Part shown: one piece after another, positions 15,748-22,845 of the stretch
Layout of the letters: every line of letters starts with the position of its first letter
How positions within the stretch are numbered: the stretch's first letter is position 1
Source of the DNA: Fidelibacterota bacterium UBA6531
GTDB taxonomy: Bacteria; Fidelibacterota; Marinisomatia; Marinisomatales; TCS55
Direction: 5' to 3'
NCBI GenBank assembly: GCA_002436185.1
Contig: DJKX01000042.1
Location: forward strand, 1-35,374
Length of the DNA: 35,374 nt
Position numbers and translations under genes: made by a program
The notes under the pieces: model-generated
The model's database searches: none
The model's input: only the letters and a program-made list of their open reading frames with translations
Told to the model about the DNA's origin: nothing

Positions 15748-15865
15748 TCATCCCGGCTTTATATCGGGAATCGGGAGCTAATCCAGATGTTTCCTTCTGA
15801 ACCGTACCGGCATCAAACCTTACCTGCTTATTGACAGACGTAGGTTATTCAGCTTCGAGATATTA
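15748..15865 (-). promoter_or_regulatory. Structured leader of moaA, candidate Moco-type riboswitch
   Basis: This 118-bp stretch is visibly more G+C-rich than the adjacent intergenic DNA. On the minus strand an 8-bp stem, GGTTCAGA (15803-15796) with TCTGGATT (15787-15780), holds the purine-rich loop AGGAAACA. The sequence GCTCCCGATTC follows, and then a TCCCG...CGGGA hairpin ends close to the ribosome-binding site. Upstream is CTGTCAATAAGCAG and then GGTTTGATGCC. The order 'hairpin with GAAGGAA, then CUCCCG' resembles the E. coli moaA Moco RNA motif as I remember it. The position before the first Moco gene is also where that riboswitch occurs. No covariance test was possible. Confidence 0.45.
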
Positions 15866-15934
15866 TTAATTGATTGAAGAATTTACCTATTATCTACAAA
15901 TATATGAAGAATCTTAACTACAATGTAAAATATG

Positions 15935-17119
15935 TTAAACACTTAATAATTTGTGGCGAGGTGATGTTTTTTTAATTGCAGTGACTGTTTTATTTATAAT
16001 CTCTATAGCCCTATCAATTTCATCTTCAGTAGTAAACCTGCCTAAACTGAATCGGATAGCTGAATGTGCCATTTCATTTCTCTGACCTATAGCCTTCAGA
16101 ACATGGGATGGTTCCAGATTTGCGCTACTGCAAGCTGATCCTGTAGAACACGCGACAGATTTCATTTTCATTATGAGTGTTTCTGCATCAACCCCCGGAA
16201 AACAAATGTTCACATTATTTGTTAAGCGTTTTTTTCTACTTCCATTTAATTCTACATCAGGATGAGCTGCTTTTATTTCATCAATTAGCTTATCTCTTAA
16301 ATGTAAAAGATGCTCATTTTCCACATCTCTATCTTCTTCCGCAATACGAACTGCTTCACCGAAACCTGCAATTAAGGGAACAGGAAGTGTTCCAGATCTG
16401 AAACCACGTTCATGACTACCACCATCGATCTGCAACTGCAGAGAAATTCTGGGATTCTTTTGATTAACATATAAAATTCCTATCCCCTTTGGACCATAAA
16501 TCTTGTGTGCTGAAGCAGCCAACAGGTCTATATTCATTTTTTGAACATCAATGGATAATTTTCCGAATGATTGGGCAGCATCAACAAGAAAATATATCCC
16601 ATGCTCTCGGCAGATGTGACCTATATCCGTAATAGGTTGAACTGTTCCGATTTCATTGTTGGCATGCATTATTGCAACTAATATTGTTTCATTTTTCAAT
16701 GAAGCAAGCACATCATCGGGATTAACAAATCCTTCAGGATCCACTGGAAGCATGGTTACTTCCCAACCCTTATTTTTCATGGCATTGCAAGTATCCAAAA
16801 CAGCTTTATGTTCAGTCGTTTGAGTTATTATATGATTCTTTTTTCTTCCAATTTTCCCACATAATCCTTTGATTGCCAAATTAATAGACTCTGTAGCACC
16901 ACTTGTAAAAACGATCTCACGAATTTTTCCATTTAACTCGCTGGCCAAAATCTTTCTTGAATCTTCAACTGCTTTTTTTGCCTCCTGACCAAACTTGTGA
17001 TGGAAACTGGCAGCATTGCCAAATTTATCTTTGTAATAAGGCAACATATAGTCTAACACCCTCGGGTCAGTGGGAGTGGTGGCATTATAATCCAGGTAAA
17101 TGGAAGTATTTTTTCCCAC
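15935..17119 (-). CDS. NifS/IscS-type cysteine desulfurase, probably for Moco sulfuration
   Basis: The 394-aa PLP enzyme removes sulfur from L-cysteine as an enzyme-bound persulfide. IYLDYNATTP starts the fold. H104 (TTEHKAV) stacks on PLP, K206 in SAHKIYGPKG binds PLP, and C330 in STGSACSS carries the persulfide. This pattern is that of NifS/IscS. No IscU, IscA or IscR genes adjoin. Instead the gene follows xdhC with no gap (stop 17120, start 17119) and mocA before that. In Rhodobacter capsulatus the desulfurase NifS4 works with XdhC to sulfurate the cofactor of xanthine dehydrogenase, and this neighbourhood suggests the same job. A general Fe-S role cannot be excluded. Confidence 0.93.
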   Translation of the reverse strand: MGKNTSIYLDYNATTPTDPRVLDYMLPYYKDKFGNAASFHHKFGQEAKKAVEDSRKILASELNGKIREIVFTSGATESINLAIKGLCGKIGRKKNHIITQTTEHKAVLDTCNAMKNKGWEVTMLPVDPEGFVNPDDVLASLKNETILVAIMHANNEIGTVQPITDIGHICREHGIYFLVDAAQSFGKLSIDVQKMNIDLLAASAHKIYGPKGIGILYVNQKNPRISLQLQIDGGSHERGFRSGTLPVPLIAGFGEAVRIAEEDRDVENEHLLHLRDKLIDEIKAAHPDVELNGSRKKRLTNNVNICFPGVDAETLIMKMKSVACSTGSACSSANLEPSHVLKAIGQRNEMAHSAIRFSLGRFTTEDEIDRAIEIINKTVTAIKKTSPRHKLLSV

Positions 17120-17902
17120 TTAACTACCTAATATTTTACCTGATCCACTATTCTTCAACATTACAATTTCTGATAAAATACTTAATGCAATTTCTTCAGC
17201 TGATTTTGCATTTAAGTCAAGTCCGGCTGGTGAATGAAACCTTTGCAATGTTTCTTCCTGAACATCATTTTCTTTCAAATAGTCCATAATTAAACCAGCT
17301 TTTTTACGACTGGCAACTACTGCTACATAGGGTATTCCCATATTTAATGCAGTCAATGTTTGTTCATGGTCGTCCCTATAATGTGTTGCGAGAATGAAAT
17401 AATCTATTGATTCATCCATAGTTTCTAAATCTAACGGATCTATAATAATTCGATCCGCATTTTCATACCGATTTTGTTCATCTTCTGGCGTTTGTACAAG
17501 AATACGAAAATTTAATTTATGTCCGAATTCAGCAATTGTTTCTACTACTCTACCCATCCCTCTAATGAGTAAAACAGGTGTCTTTTTATTTGGTTCAACT
17601 AATATAGTCATAATGCCTCCGCATGGTATACCAAGTTCCATGTCATCACTATCAAGATTTACGTCAATTATTCTTGGTTTGTTATCAATAAGTGCCTCTA
17701 AAACAGTTTGCCCAACTCTATTCTCAACACATCCACCCCCAACCCAGCCAAGAATTCGTTTTCCTGTTTGATCGAATATTGCTTTATCACCTTCTTTACC
17801 TGATGATGATCCTTTAACAATAATAACAGTCGCTATGGCAAAACTTTCATTCAACTTATTTAATTGCGCTATGGTTTGGAATATATCTTTATGTAAAACC
17901 AT
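17120..17902 (-). CDS. xdhC: XdhC/CoxI-family molybdenum cofactor chaperone
   Basis: The 260-aa protein has an XdhC_CoxI N-terminal domain (about residues 1-80) with TVIIVKGSSSGKEGDKAIF and WVGGGCVENRV, followed by GIPCGG. A Rossmann-like C-terminal domain starts at PVLLIRGMGRVVETIAEFG and ends with FHSPAGLDLNAKSAEEIALSI, the typical family terminus. XdhC binds Moco, protects its sulfurated form and hands it to xanthine-dehydrogenase-family enzymes. No such enzyme is encoded in this window. It starts 1 bp after the mocA stop and is followed immediately by the cysteine desulfurase. The C residues in GGGCVE and PCGG are candidate cofactor ligands. Confidence 0.93.
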   Translation of the reverse strand: MVLHKDIFQTIAQLNKLNESFAIATVIIVKGSSSGKEGDKAIFDQTGKRILGWVGGGCVENRVGQTVLEALIDNKPRIIDVNLDSDDMELGIPCGGIMTILVEPNKKTPVLLIRGMGRVVETIAEFGHKLNFRILVQTPEDEQNRYENADRIIIDPLDLETMDESIDYFILATHYRDDHEQTLTALNMGIPYVAVVASRKKAGLIMDYLKENDVQEETLQRFHSPAGLDLNAKSAEEIALSILSEIVMLKNSGSGKILGS

Positions 17903-17903
17903 A

Positions 17904-18494
17904 TTATGTCTTTTGGGATAAAAATGTTTTTAAGTCTGATTCTGTATCAATATCCATTATTATACCTTGAGAATTTATATCAATGCCTATAGTGTTTTTT
18001 TCATTTAAAATTGATTTTGCTCCTCGATCTCCAGTTAATAAAACCAATTCCTTAAAATACTTTTTGGGAAAAATAACAGGATGCCCCTGCTGATTATTTC
18101 TTGCCGGGTAAACGATTTTTTGGTATTCATGCTCAACAAACTTATTTAATAAGAGCTGTAAATCATTTGCTCTTACACCCGGCATATCTCCTAAAATAAT
18201 CATTGCACCATTAATATCATCTTCAAGTTTTTCAACACCAGTTTTAATTGAACTAGACATACCCTTTTCCCATTCATCGTTTATTACCAAAGTTACTGGA
18301 TAATCAATCACTAATTCGCTCAATTGTTCAGCATTGCTTCCTAATACCACAATAACCTGACTTAAATCGACCATTAATGCAGTATCTAAAACTGATTCCA
18401 AAATTGTTTTACCATTTATTTTGGTCAGCAGTTTGTTCTGATTTGGCATACGACTGGAAGAACCAGCGGCTAAAATAACTCCGGATATTTTCAT
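17904..18494 (-). CDS. mocA: MocA-like molybdenum cofactor cytidylyltransferase
   Basis: The 196-aa nucleotidyltransferase starts with SGVILAAGSSSRMPNQNKLL (residues 3-22). The LAAGxSxRMG-like loop has AAG where MobA has AGG, which, with the NQNK lysine, is typical of MocA. The Asp motif ILGDMPGV is at about residue 100 and QQGHPVIFPKKYF at about 150. MocA links CMP to molybdopterin to give the MCD cofactor used by xanthine-dehydrogenase-like enzymes. It is first in the mocA-xdhC-nifS unit, which fits that role. It would not replace MobA for the bis-MGD that NarG needs. A palindrome lies about 100 bp upstream. Confidence 0.9.
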   Translation of the reverse strand: MKISGVILAAGSSSRMPNQNKLLTKINGKTILESVLDTALMVDLSQVIVVLGSNAEQLSELVIDYPVTLVINDEWEKGMSSSIKTGVEKLEDDINGAMIILGDMPGVRANDLQLLLNKFVEHEYQKIVYPARNNQQGHPVIFPKKYFKELVLLTGDRGAKSILNEKNTIGIDINSQGIIMDIDTESDLKTFLSQKT

Positions 18495-18594
18495 AATAAT
18501 ATTTTTTTATTCTTTATTTCTTCAGGTAATACTGAATTTGATTATATACATTTTAATAAATAGATGGGATGAATCTTATATATTTATCTACATA

Positions 18595-18616
18595 AATAAG
18601 ATTTATGAATCTTATT
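18595..18616. promoter_or_regulatory. Palindrome AATAAGATT-tatg-AATCTTATT, candidate operator
   Basis: A perfect 9-4-9 inverted repeat lies in the 158-bp gap between the hemerythrin gene and mocA, about 100 bp upstream of mocA. A further direct copy of GAATCTTAT is at 18571-18579, so the element occurs three times in 45 bp. Spacing resembles FNR/CRP-family sites but the half-site does not match their consensus. An A+T-rich RNA hairpin at the end of the nar-act transcript is the alternative reading. Nothing else is seen in this gap. Confidence 0.45.
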
Positions 18617-18652
18617 CTATGTATGTTTTAGTGATGAAAAATAAATTATAAA

Positions 18653-19186
18653 TTATGGTGTAAAACTACAGTAACCGATCAGATCGCATTTTTTTTTCAT
18701 ATCCTGCCATACATGTTCTTCAGAAATTCCCTGAAATGCCATGGGATAACACATTAGATTTTCTTTTTGGATATGGCTGCTTAACATTTCACAAAGTCCA
18801 GTACATGTACTGTTTATTTTAGTTCGAATCTCGTCCCAAGACGAACCATTGTAATTTACGGTAATGTCTTTCAGATCATGTTTATATTTGCGAATGGGTT
18901 CATGCTCCATCGTCATCACTGTTGGAGGCCCAGCCATTCCTCTTTCAATCATAACTGGAAAAAGAGCCTGCTCCTCTCTTTGGTGGTGGGGTTCTGATTC
19001 TGTGACTTTAATGGCTAAATGATGAAGTTTATCCAAATCATTTTCTGCATCTTCCACCGTTGATAATCCTTGAATTTTGGTATTCAATTCAGCTATTTTA
19101 TCCAGTGTTTTTAAAATGATTTCATGTTCACGGTATAAGGTTTTTAGAACATGTCCTTCAGGTAAATTTGCATAAAATGTTTCCAT
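18653..19186 (-). CDS. Hemerythrin-domain (HHE) protein
   Basis: This 177-aa soluble four-helix protein is a likely di-iron carrier or NO/O2-reactive protein. Candidate ligands lie in the usual helix spacing: H20-type residue in YREHEIILKTL, PHHQREEQALFPVMIERG, MEHEPIRKYKHDL and SHIQKENLMCYPMA. The paired HxxxE-like segments match the DUF438/hemerythrin family. It starts 45 bp after actF, at the end of the long nar-act gene run, and is the second hemerythrin-type protein there after RIC. That context suggests protection of iron-sulfur or heme proteins during nitrate respiration (inference). No clear terminator follows; a palindrome stands about 40-60 bp downstream. Confidence 0.85.
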   Translation of the reverse strand: METFYANLPEGHVLKTLYREHEIILKTLDKIAELNTKIQGLSTVEDAENDLDKLHHLAIKVTESEPHHQREEQALFPVMIERGMAGPPTVMTMEHEPIRKYKHDLKDITVNYNGSSWDEIRTKINSTCTGLCEMLSSHIQKENLMCYPMAFQGISEEHVWQDMKKKCDLIGYCSFTP

Positions 19187-19231
19187 TTTTGAACTCCACT
19201 AGTTTGAAATTGATGAAAAATTATTTGTTGC

Positions 19232-20401
19232 TTATGTATGTAGTTGTAAGCTTTCTTCTAAATACGGGTCTTTTTCAGGTAATGTTTTTTTACTACCAAA
19301 ATCCTTTATAAAAACCCATATAAATGCTGCCAGTGTACCCGCAAACATTAAGACTTCAATTAAACTAAATACGGGTGTTTCCATATGAGAAGGAAAAATC
19401 ATCATGTATAAATCCACCCATCTCCCAACCAAAACCAGAGACGCAGCAATAAGTAAACTTTTTTCGTTCCGCTTGGTTTTTCTGAATAATAAAATGACAA
19501 ACGGAATGAGCCAATTCAACAAAATATTCACCACTGTGAGCGAACCAAAAACGCCTACATGCCGTTTGATATAATAGACTGTTTCTTCGGGGATATTGGC
19601 ATACCAGATGAGCATGTGCTGTGAGAACCAGATATAAACCCAAAAGGTCACAAAGCCAAAAAGATAACGAGACAACTCATATAGATGATCAATTTTAACC
19701 GTATCTTTCAAAATACCGGTTCGTCGCAGAAAAATGACTGCAATCATAATAAATGCCAATCCGCTCGTAAACATACCGGAAAAATTATACAAACCAAAAA
19801 TGGTGCTAAACCAATGGGGTTCTAAAGACATAATCCAGTCAAAACTTGAAAAGATAAACATGATACCGCCAATATAAAGCCAAAATGCTGACAAGCCGGT
19901 AGGTGATTTTGGTTGAGAAGAATCTACATCTAAATCTATGGCATGGGATCTTGAAATGATTTTCCTGCCCACCCATATCCAAAAGACAAAATAAATTACC
20001 ATACGAATCATGAATCCCATTGGATTTAACCAAGCTGATTTCCCCGCCAAAATGGGATCATTTGCAACTACATCTGCGTGAGACCATTCATAGATATCGT
20101 GCATCCCAAAAAACAACAAAAGCATAGCCACAAAGCCAATGGGTAATACTGAAAACATAGCTTCCGGCACACGGCGAATAACAACATCCCAACCGGAATT
20201 TGATACATAATGAATGGCAACCATCATCATGCCGCAAAAGCCGATTCCTGTGAGAAAATATCCGGACAAAAGTAAATTTAACCATGCTCGTGTTGGATCA
20301 GTGAAAACACTAATTGCAAAAGTCAACACACCCAAACCCATGAATATTTTCAGCCACAATTTTTGAGGATATGTTAGGATATTTATATTTTCCGTCGTCA
20401 T
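19232..20401 (-). CDS. actF: Alternative complex III subunit ActF (NrfD-like membrane subunit)
   Basis: This 389-aa polytopic protein has about ten helices (first at residues 14-31, KIFMGLGVLTFAISVFT; last near 355-375). It is the second NrfD-like subunit of the quinol:cytochrome c oxidoreductase alternative complex III and is clearly different from ActC. Helices contain GFMIRMVIYFVFWIWVGRKI, SSFDWIMSLEPHWFSTIFGLY and FVTFWVYIWFSQHMLIWYANIPEE, signatures of ActF. In solved complexes ActF lines a possible proton path and pairs with ActC. It starts 1 bp after the actE stop and is the last of the six act genes. In many Bacteroidota cytochrome oxidase genes follow at this point; here a hemerythrin gene follows instead. 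Confidence 0.93.
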   Translation of the reverse strand: MTTENINILTYPQKLWLKIFMGLGVLTFAISVFTDPTRAWLNLLLSGYFLTGIGFCGMMMVAIHYVSNSGWDVVIRRVPEAMFSVLPIGFVAMLLLFFGMHDIYEWSHADVVANDPILAGKSAWLNPMGFMIRMVIYFVFWIWVGRKIISRSHAIDLDVDSSQPKSPTGLSAFWLYIGGIMFIFSSFDWIMSLEPHWFSTIFGLYNFSGMFTSGLAFIMIAVIFLRRTGILKDTVKIDHLYELSRYLFGFVTFWVYIWFSQHMLIWYANIPEETVYYIKRHVGVFGSLTVVNILLNWLIPFVILLFRKTKRNEKSLLIAASLVLVGRWVDLYMMIFPSHMETPVFSLIEVLMFAGTLAAFIWVFIKDFGSKKTLPEKDPYLEESLQLHT

Positions 20402-20402
20402 T

Positions 20403-20957
20403 TTATTTCCCCATTGTTTTTATGAATTTTATCACTTTCCAACGGTCTTCTCGTTGCACTTGCGAACGATAGGATGCCATATTTCCTTTGCCGTTTGAAA
20501 TGATGAAATACAATTGTCCGTCCTTCATATTTTTTACATTTTCCGAAAGTAAAGACGGTGGCGGTGGAGCACCTCGTTTTGTCACTGGTCCATCGCCCAA
20601 ACCAGTCATGCCGTGGCAAACCTGACAATAATTACGATACACCCATTCACCACGAGCTATATTTTTATCTGAATTTTCAACGGGATTTTTTAGCACTTTC
20701 CCTGCTAATTCTTCCGTGAGTTCCCCATCGGAATATTCAGGAAGAAATCCCCGAGCAATAGTGCCTTCTACCGGCATTTGCAGGGTTTGACCATTGGAAT
20801 AATTTGGATTTTCAGCAAAAGCATCGAATGGAACCGAATGCACCATTTCCGGAACAAATTCTACATTCAATTCACGGGGGTCATTATACAGACATTTTTG
20901 CAATCCAAATAAAAGAACCAAAATAATACCCAATTTCATGATTGATTTCATATCCAT
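20403..20957 (-). CDS. actE: Alternative complex III monoheme cytochrome c subunit ActE
   Basis: The 184-aa periplasmic cytochrome subunit has an N-terminal membrane or signal segment (about residues 7-20) followed by C22, which could be lipidated although QK before it is not a standard lipobox. The single heme site is C111-x-x-C114-H115 in YCQVCHGMTGLGDGP. Met in GNMASY near residue 155 is a likely axial ligand, as in class I cytochromes c. It passes electrons from the complex to soluble or membrane-bound cytochromes. Its start overlaps the actD stop by 1 bp. Confidence 0.94.
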   Translation of the reverse strand: MDMKSIMKLGIILVLLFGLQKCLYNDPRELNVEFVPEMVHSVPFDAFAENPNYSNGQTLQMPVEGTIARGFLPEYSDGELTEELAGKVLKNPVENSDKNIARGEWVYRNYCQVCHGMTGLGDGPVTKRGAPPPPSLLSENVKNMKDGQLYFIISNGKGNMASYRSQVQREDRWKVIKFIKTMGK

Positions 20958-21478
20958 TATTCAGATTCCAATTTTTCCTGCCATTCAACTGCATGATGTA
21001 TGGTTGATATTTCTTCTGCTTTTTCGCTGTTAAACGATCTTAAATCTTTCGTCAAAACAATAACAAATCTGTCATCGGTAACATCCGGTGCATATATTTT
21101 TGGCTTTCTACCTGGCAATACGCCTGTCCGCCAAAGTAAAGTAAACACCGTTCCCAATCCTGCAAATAATACCGTTGTTTCAAATGCGATGGGCATAAAT
21201 CCGGGCAAGGAATTCCACGGTTTACCGCCAATATTGATGGGCCAATTCACTGCTGAAATCCAATATTGACCATATAAACCAATGGTCAGTCCGATAAACG
21301 CAAACATGAAACATATTTTAGAAAGCCGTGATGGTTTCAGCCCCATAGCTTTATCCAATCCATGGACAGCATAGGGTGTAAAAGCATCCAATAGTGTAAA
21401 ACCTGAATTTTTAAACTCCTGCGTAGCATTCACTAAATCGTATTCGTTATCAAACGACACTACAAAATATTTCTTCAT
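20957..21478 (-). CDS. actD: Alternative complex III subunit ActD (DUF3341)
   Basis: The 173-aa protein begins with a soluble ferredoxin-like fold (YFVVSFDNEYDLVNATQEFKN) and carries two transmembrane helices, about residues 58-76 and 98-116. This is the pattern of ActD/DUF3341. PYAVHGLDKAMGLKPSRL between the soluble part and the first helix is highly typical. It is a structural subunit packed against ActC and ActF. It overlaps actC by 4 bp (ATGA) and actE by 1 bp. Confidence 0.94.
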   Translation of the reverse strand: MKKYFVVSFDNEYDLVNATQEFKNSGFTLLDAFTPYAVHGLDKAMGLKPSRLSKICFMFAFIGLTIGLYGQYWISAVNWPINIGGKPWNSLPGFMPIAFETTVLFAGLGTVFTLLWRTGVLPGRKPKIYAPDVTDDRFVIVLTKDLRSFNSEKAEEISTIHHAVEWQEKLESE

Positions 21479-22845
21479 TTTTCACCTCCGTGTCGCCCTT
21501 TAAACTGCAAGACGCTTTTCACTTCTCCAATGGAAATAATGGGTAAATATCGGATGAATAACATGAACAGGGTAAAGAATAAACCGAAGCTTCCGATGAG
21601 CGTGGCGATTTCCACATACGATGGTTTGTACATGGCCCATGCAGACGGCAGAAAATCTCTATGCAGGGAAGTTACAATAATCACAAATCGCTCAAACCAC
21701 ATACCAATATTTATGAATATAGATAGAATGAAAACCATAATCATATTTGTACGGATTTTCTTAAACCAAAAAAATTGCGGTGTAAGCAAATTACAACCTA
21801 CCATAATCCAATATGCCCAAGCAAAAGGTCCCATAGCGCGATTCAAGAAAACAAATTGTTCATAGCCATTACCCGAATACCAGGCCATGAAAAATTCCGT
21901 AGCATAAGATAAAGTTACAATACCACCGGTAACAATGATCACTTTCGTCATATTTTCAATATGTTTGACGGTAATGTATTCTTCCAATCGCATGGCTTTT
22001 CGCGCGATGATTAGCAAAGTCAACACCATGGCAAATCCCGAAAATACAGCCCCGGCTACGAAATATGGCGGAAAAGTTGTTGTATGCCAACCGGGAATGG
22101 CGGATGTTGCAAAATCAAAACTCACAATGGTATGAACAGAAACCACTAAAGGTGCTGCCAATCCTGCCAATAATCCGTAAACTGTTTCGTATCGGTGCCA
22201 AGTCTTGAATGAGCCTGACCAGCCGAAACTCAAAAATCCAAAAATCCATTTTTTTACTTTTGTTTTTGCTCGGTCTCGAACTGTGGCCAAATCGGGAATC
22301 ATGCCAATATACCAAAACACAGCGGAAATAATTAGGTAGGTACTGATGGCAAAAACATCCCATGCCAGTGGTGAACGGAAATTAACCCATAATGGACCGC
22401 GGGTATTTGGATAAGGAAGCATCCAATAAGCCATCCACGGTCGCCCCATGTGAATAATGGGAAATAGACCGGCACATATTACCGCAAAAATGGTCATGGC
22501 TTCGGCAGAACGATTGATGGATGTCCGCCACTTTTGTCTGAATAAAAATAAAATGGCAGAAATCAAGGTTCCGGCGTGACCGATCCCTACCCAAAATACA
22601 AAGTTGGTAATATCAAAAGCCCAGCCAACCGTTTTGTTGAGTCCCCAAGTTCCGATGCCGGTCATGATTTGATAGGACACCGCGACGATTCCCAGCGTCA
22701 ATGCACTCGCAGCAATTATAAATCCAATCCACCATAATCCGGTTGGTTTTTTGTCCATAATTCCCACAACATCATCGGTGACTGTCTTTAAATTTTTATT
22801 TCCGTGAACCAGGGGTTTTCTCAAAGATTCAACATGATTAGCCAT
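21475..22845 (-). CDS. actC: Alternative complex III quinol-binding membrane subunit ActC (NrfD family)
   Basis: The 456-aa polytopic protein has about ten transmembrane helices and belongs to the NrfD/PsrC family. It contains the expected blocks NFVFWVGIGHAGTLISAILFL, IHMGRPWMAYWMLPYPNTRG, PLAWDVFAISTYL, VSVHTIVSFDFATSAIPGWHTTTFPPYFVAGA and RFVIIVTSLHRDFLPSAW (each identifiable in part). In characterised complexes ActC forms the menaquinol site on the periplasmic side near the ActB clusters. Its first codons overlap the actB 3' end by 8 bp, and its end overlaps actD. Confidence 0.95.
   Translation of the reverse strand: MANHVESLRKPLVHGNKNLKTVTDDVVGIMDKKPTGLWWIGFIIAASALTLGIVAVSYQIMTGIGTWGLNKTVGWAFDITNFVFWVGIGHAGTLISAILFLFRQKWRTSINRSAEAMTIFAVICAGLFPIIHMGRPWMAYWMLPYPNTRGPLWVNFRSPLAWDVFAISTYLIISAVFWYIGMIPDLATVRDRAKTKVKKWIFGFLSFGWSGSFKTWHRYETVYGLLAGLAAPLVVSVHTIVSFDFATSAIPGWHTTTFPPYFVAGAVFSGFAMVLTLLIIARKAMRLEEYITVKHIENMTKVIIVTGGIVTLSYATEFFMAWYSGNGYEQFVFLNRAMGPFAWAYWIMVGCNLLTPQFFWFKKIRTNMIMVFILSIFINIGMWFERFVIIVTSLHRDFLPSAWAMYKPSYVEIATLIGSFGLFFTLFMLFIRYLPIISIGEVKSVLQFKGRHGGEK

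Noticed and set aside
15766..15790. The hairpin near TCCCG...CGGGA as a terminator of nifS
   Set aside because: It is only 5 bp with no T run and lies just before the moaA ribosome-binding site, so a leader structure is more likely.
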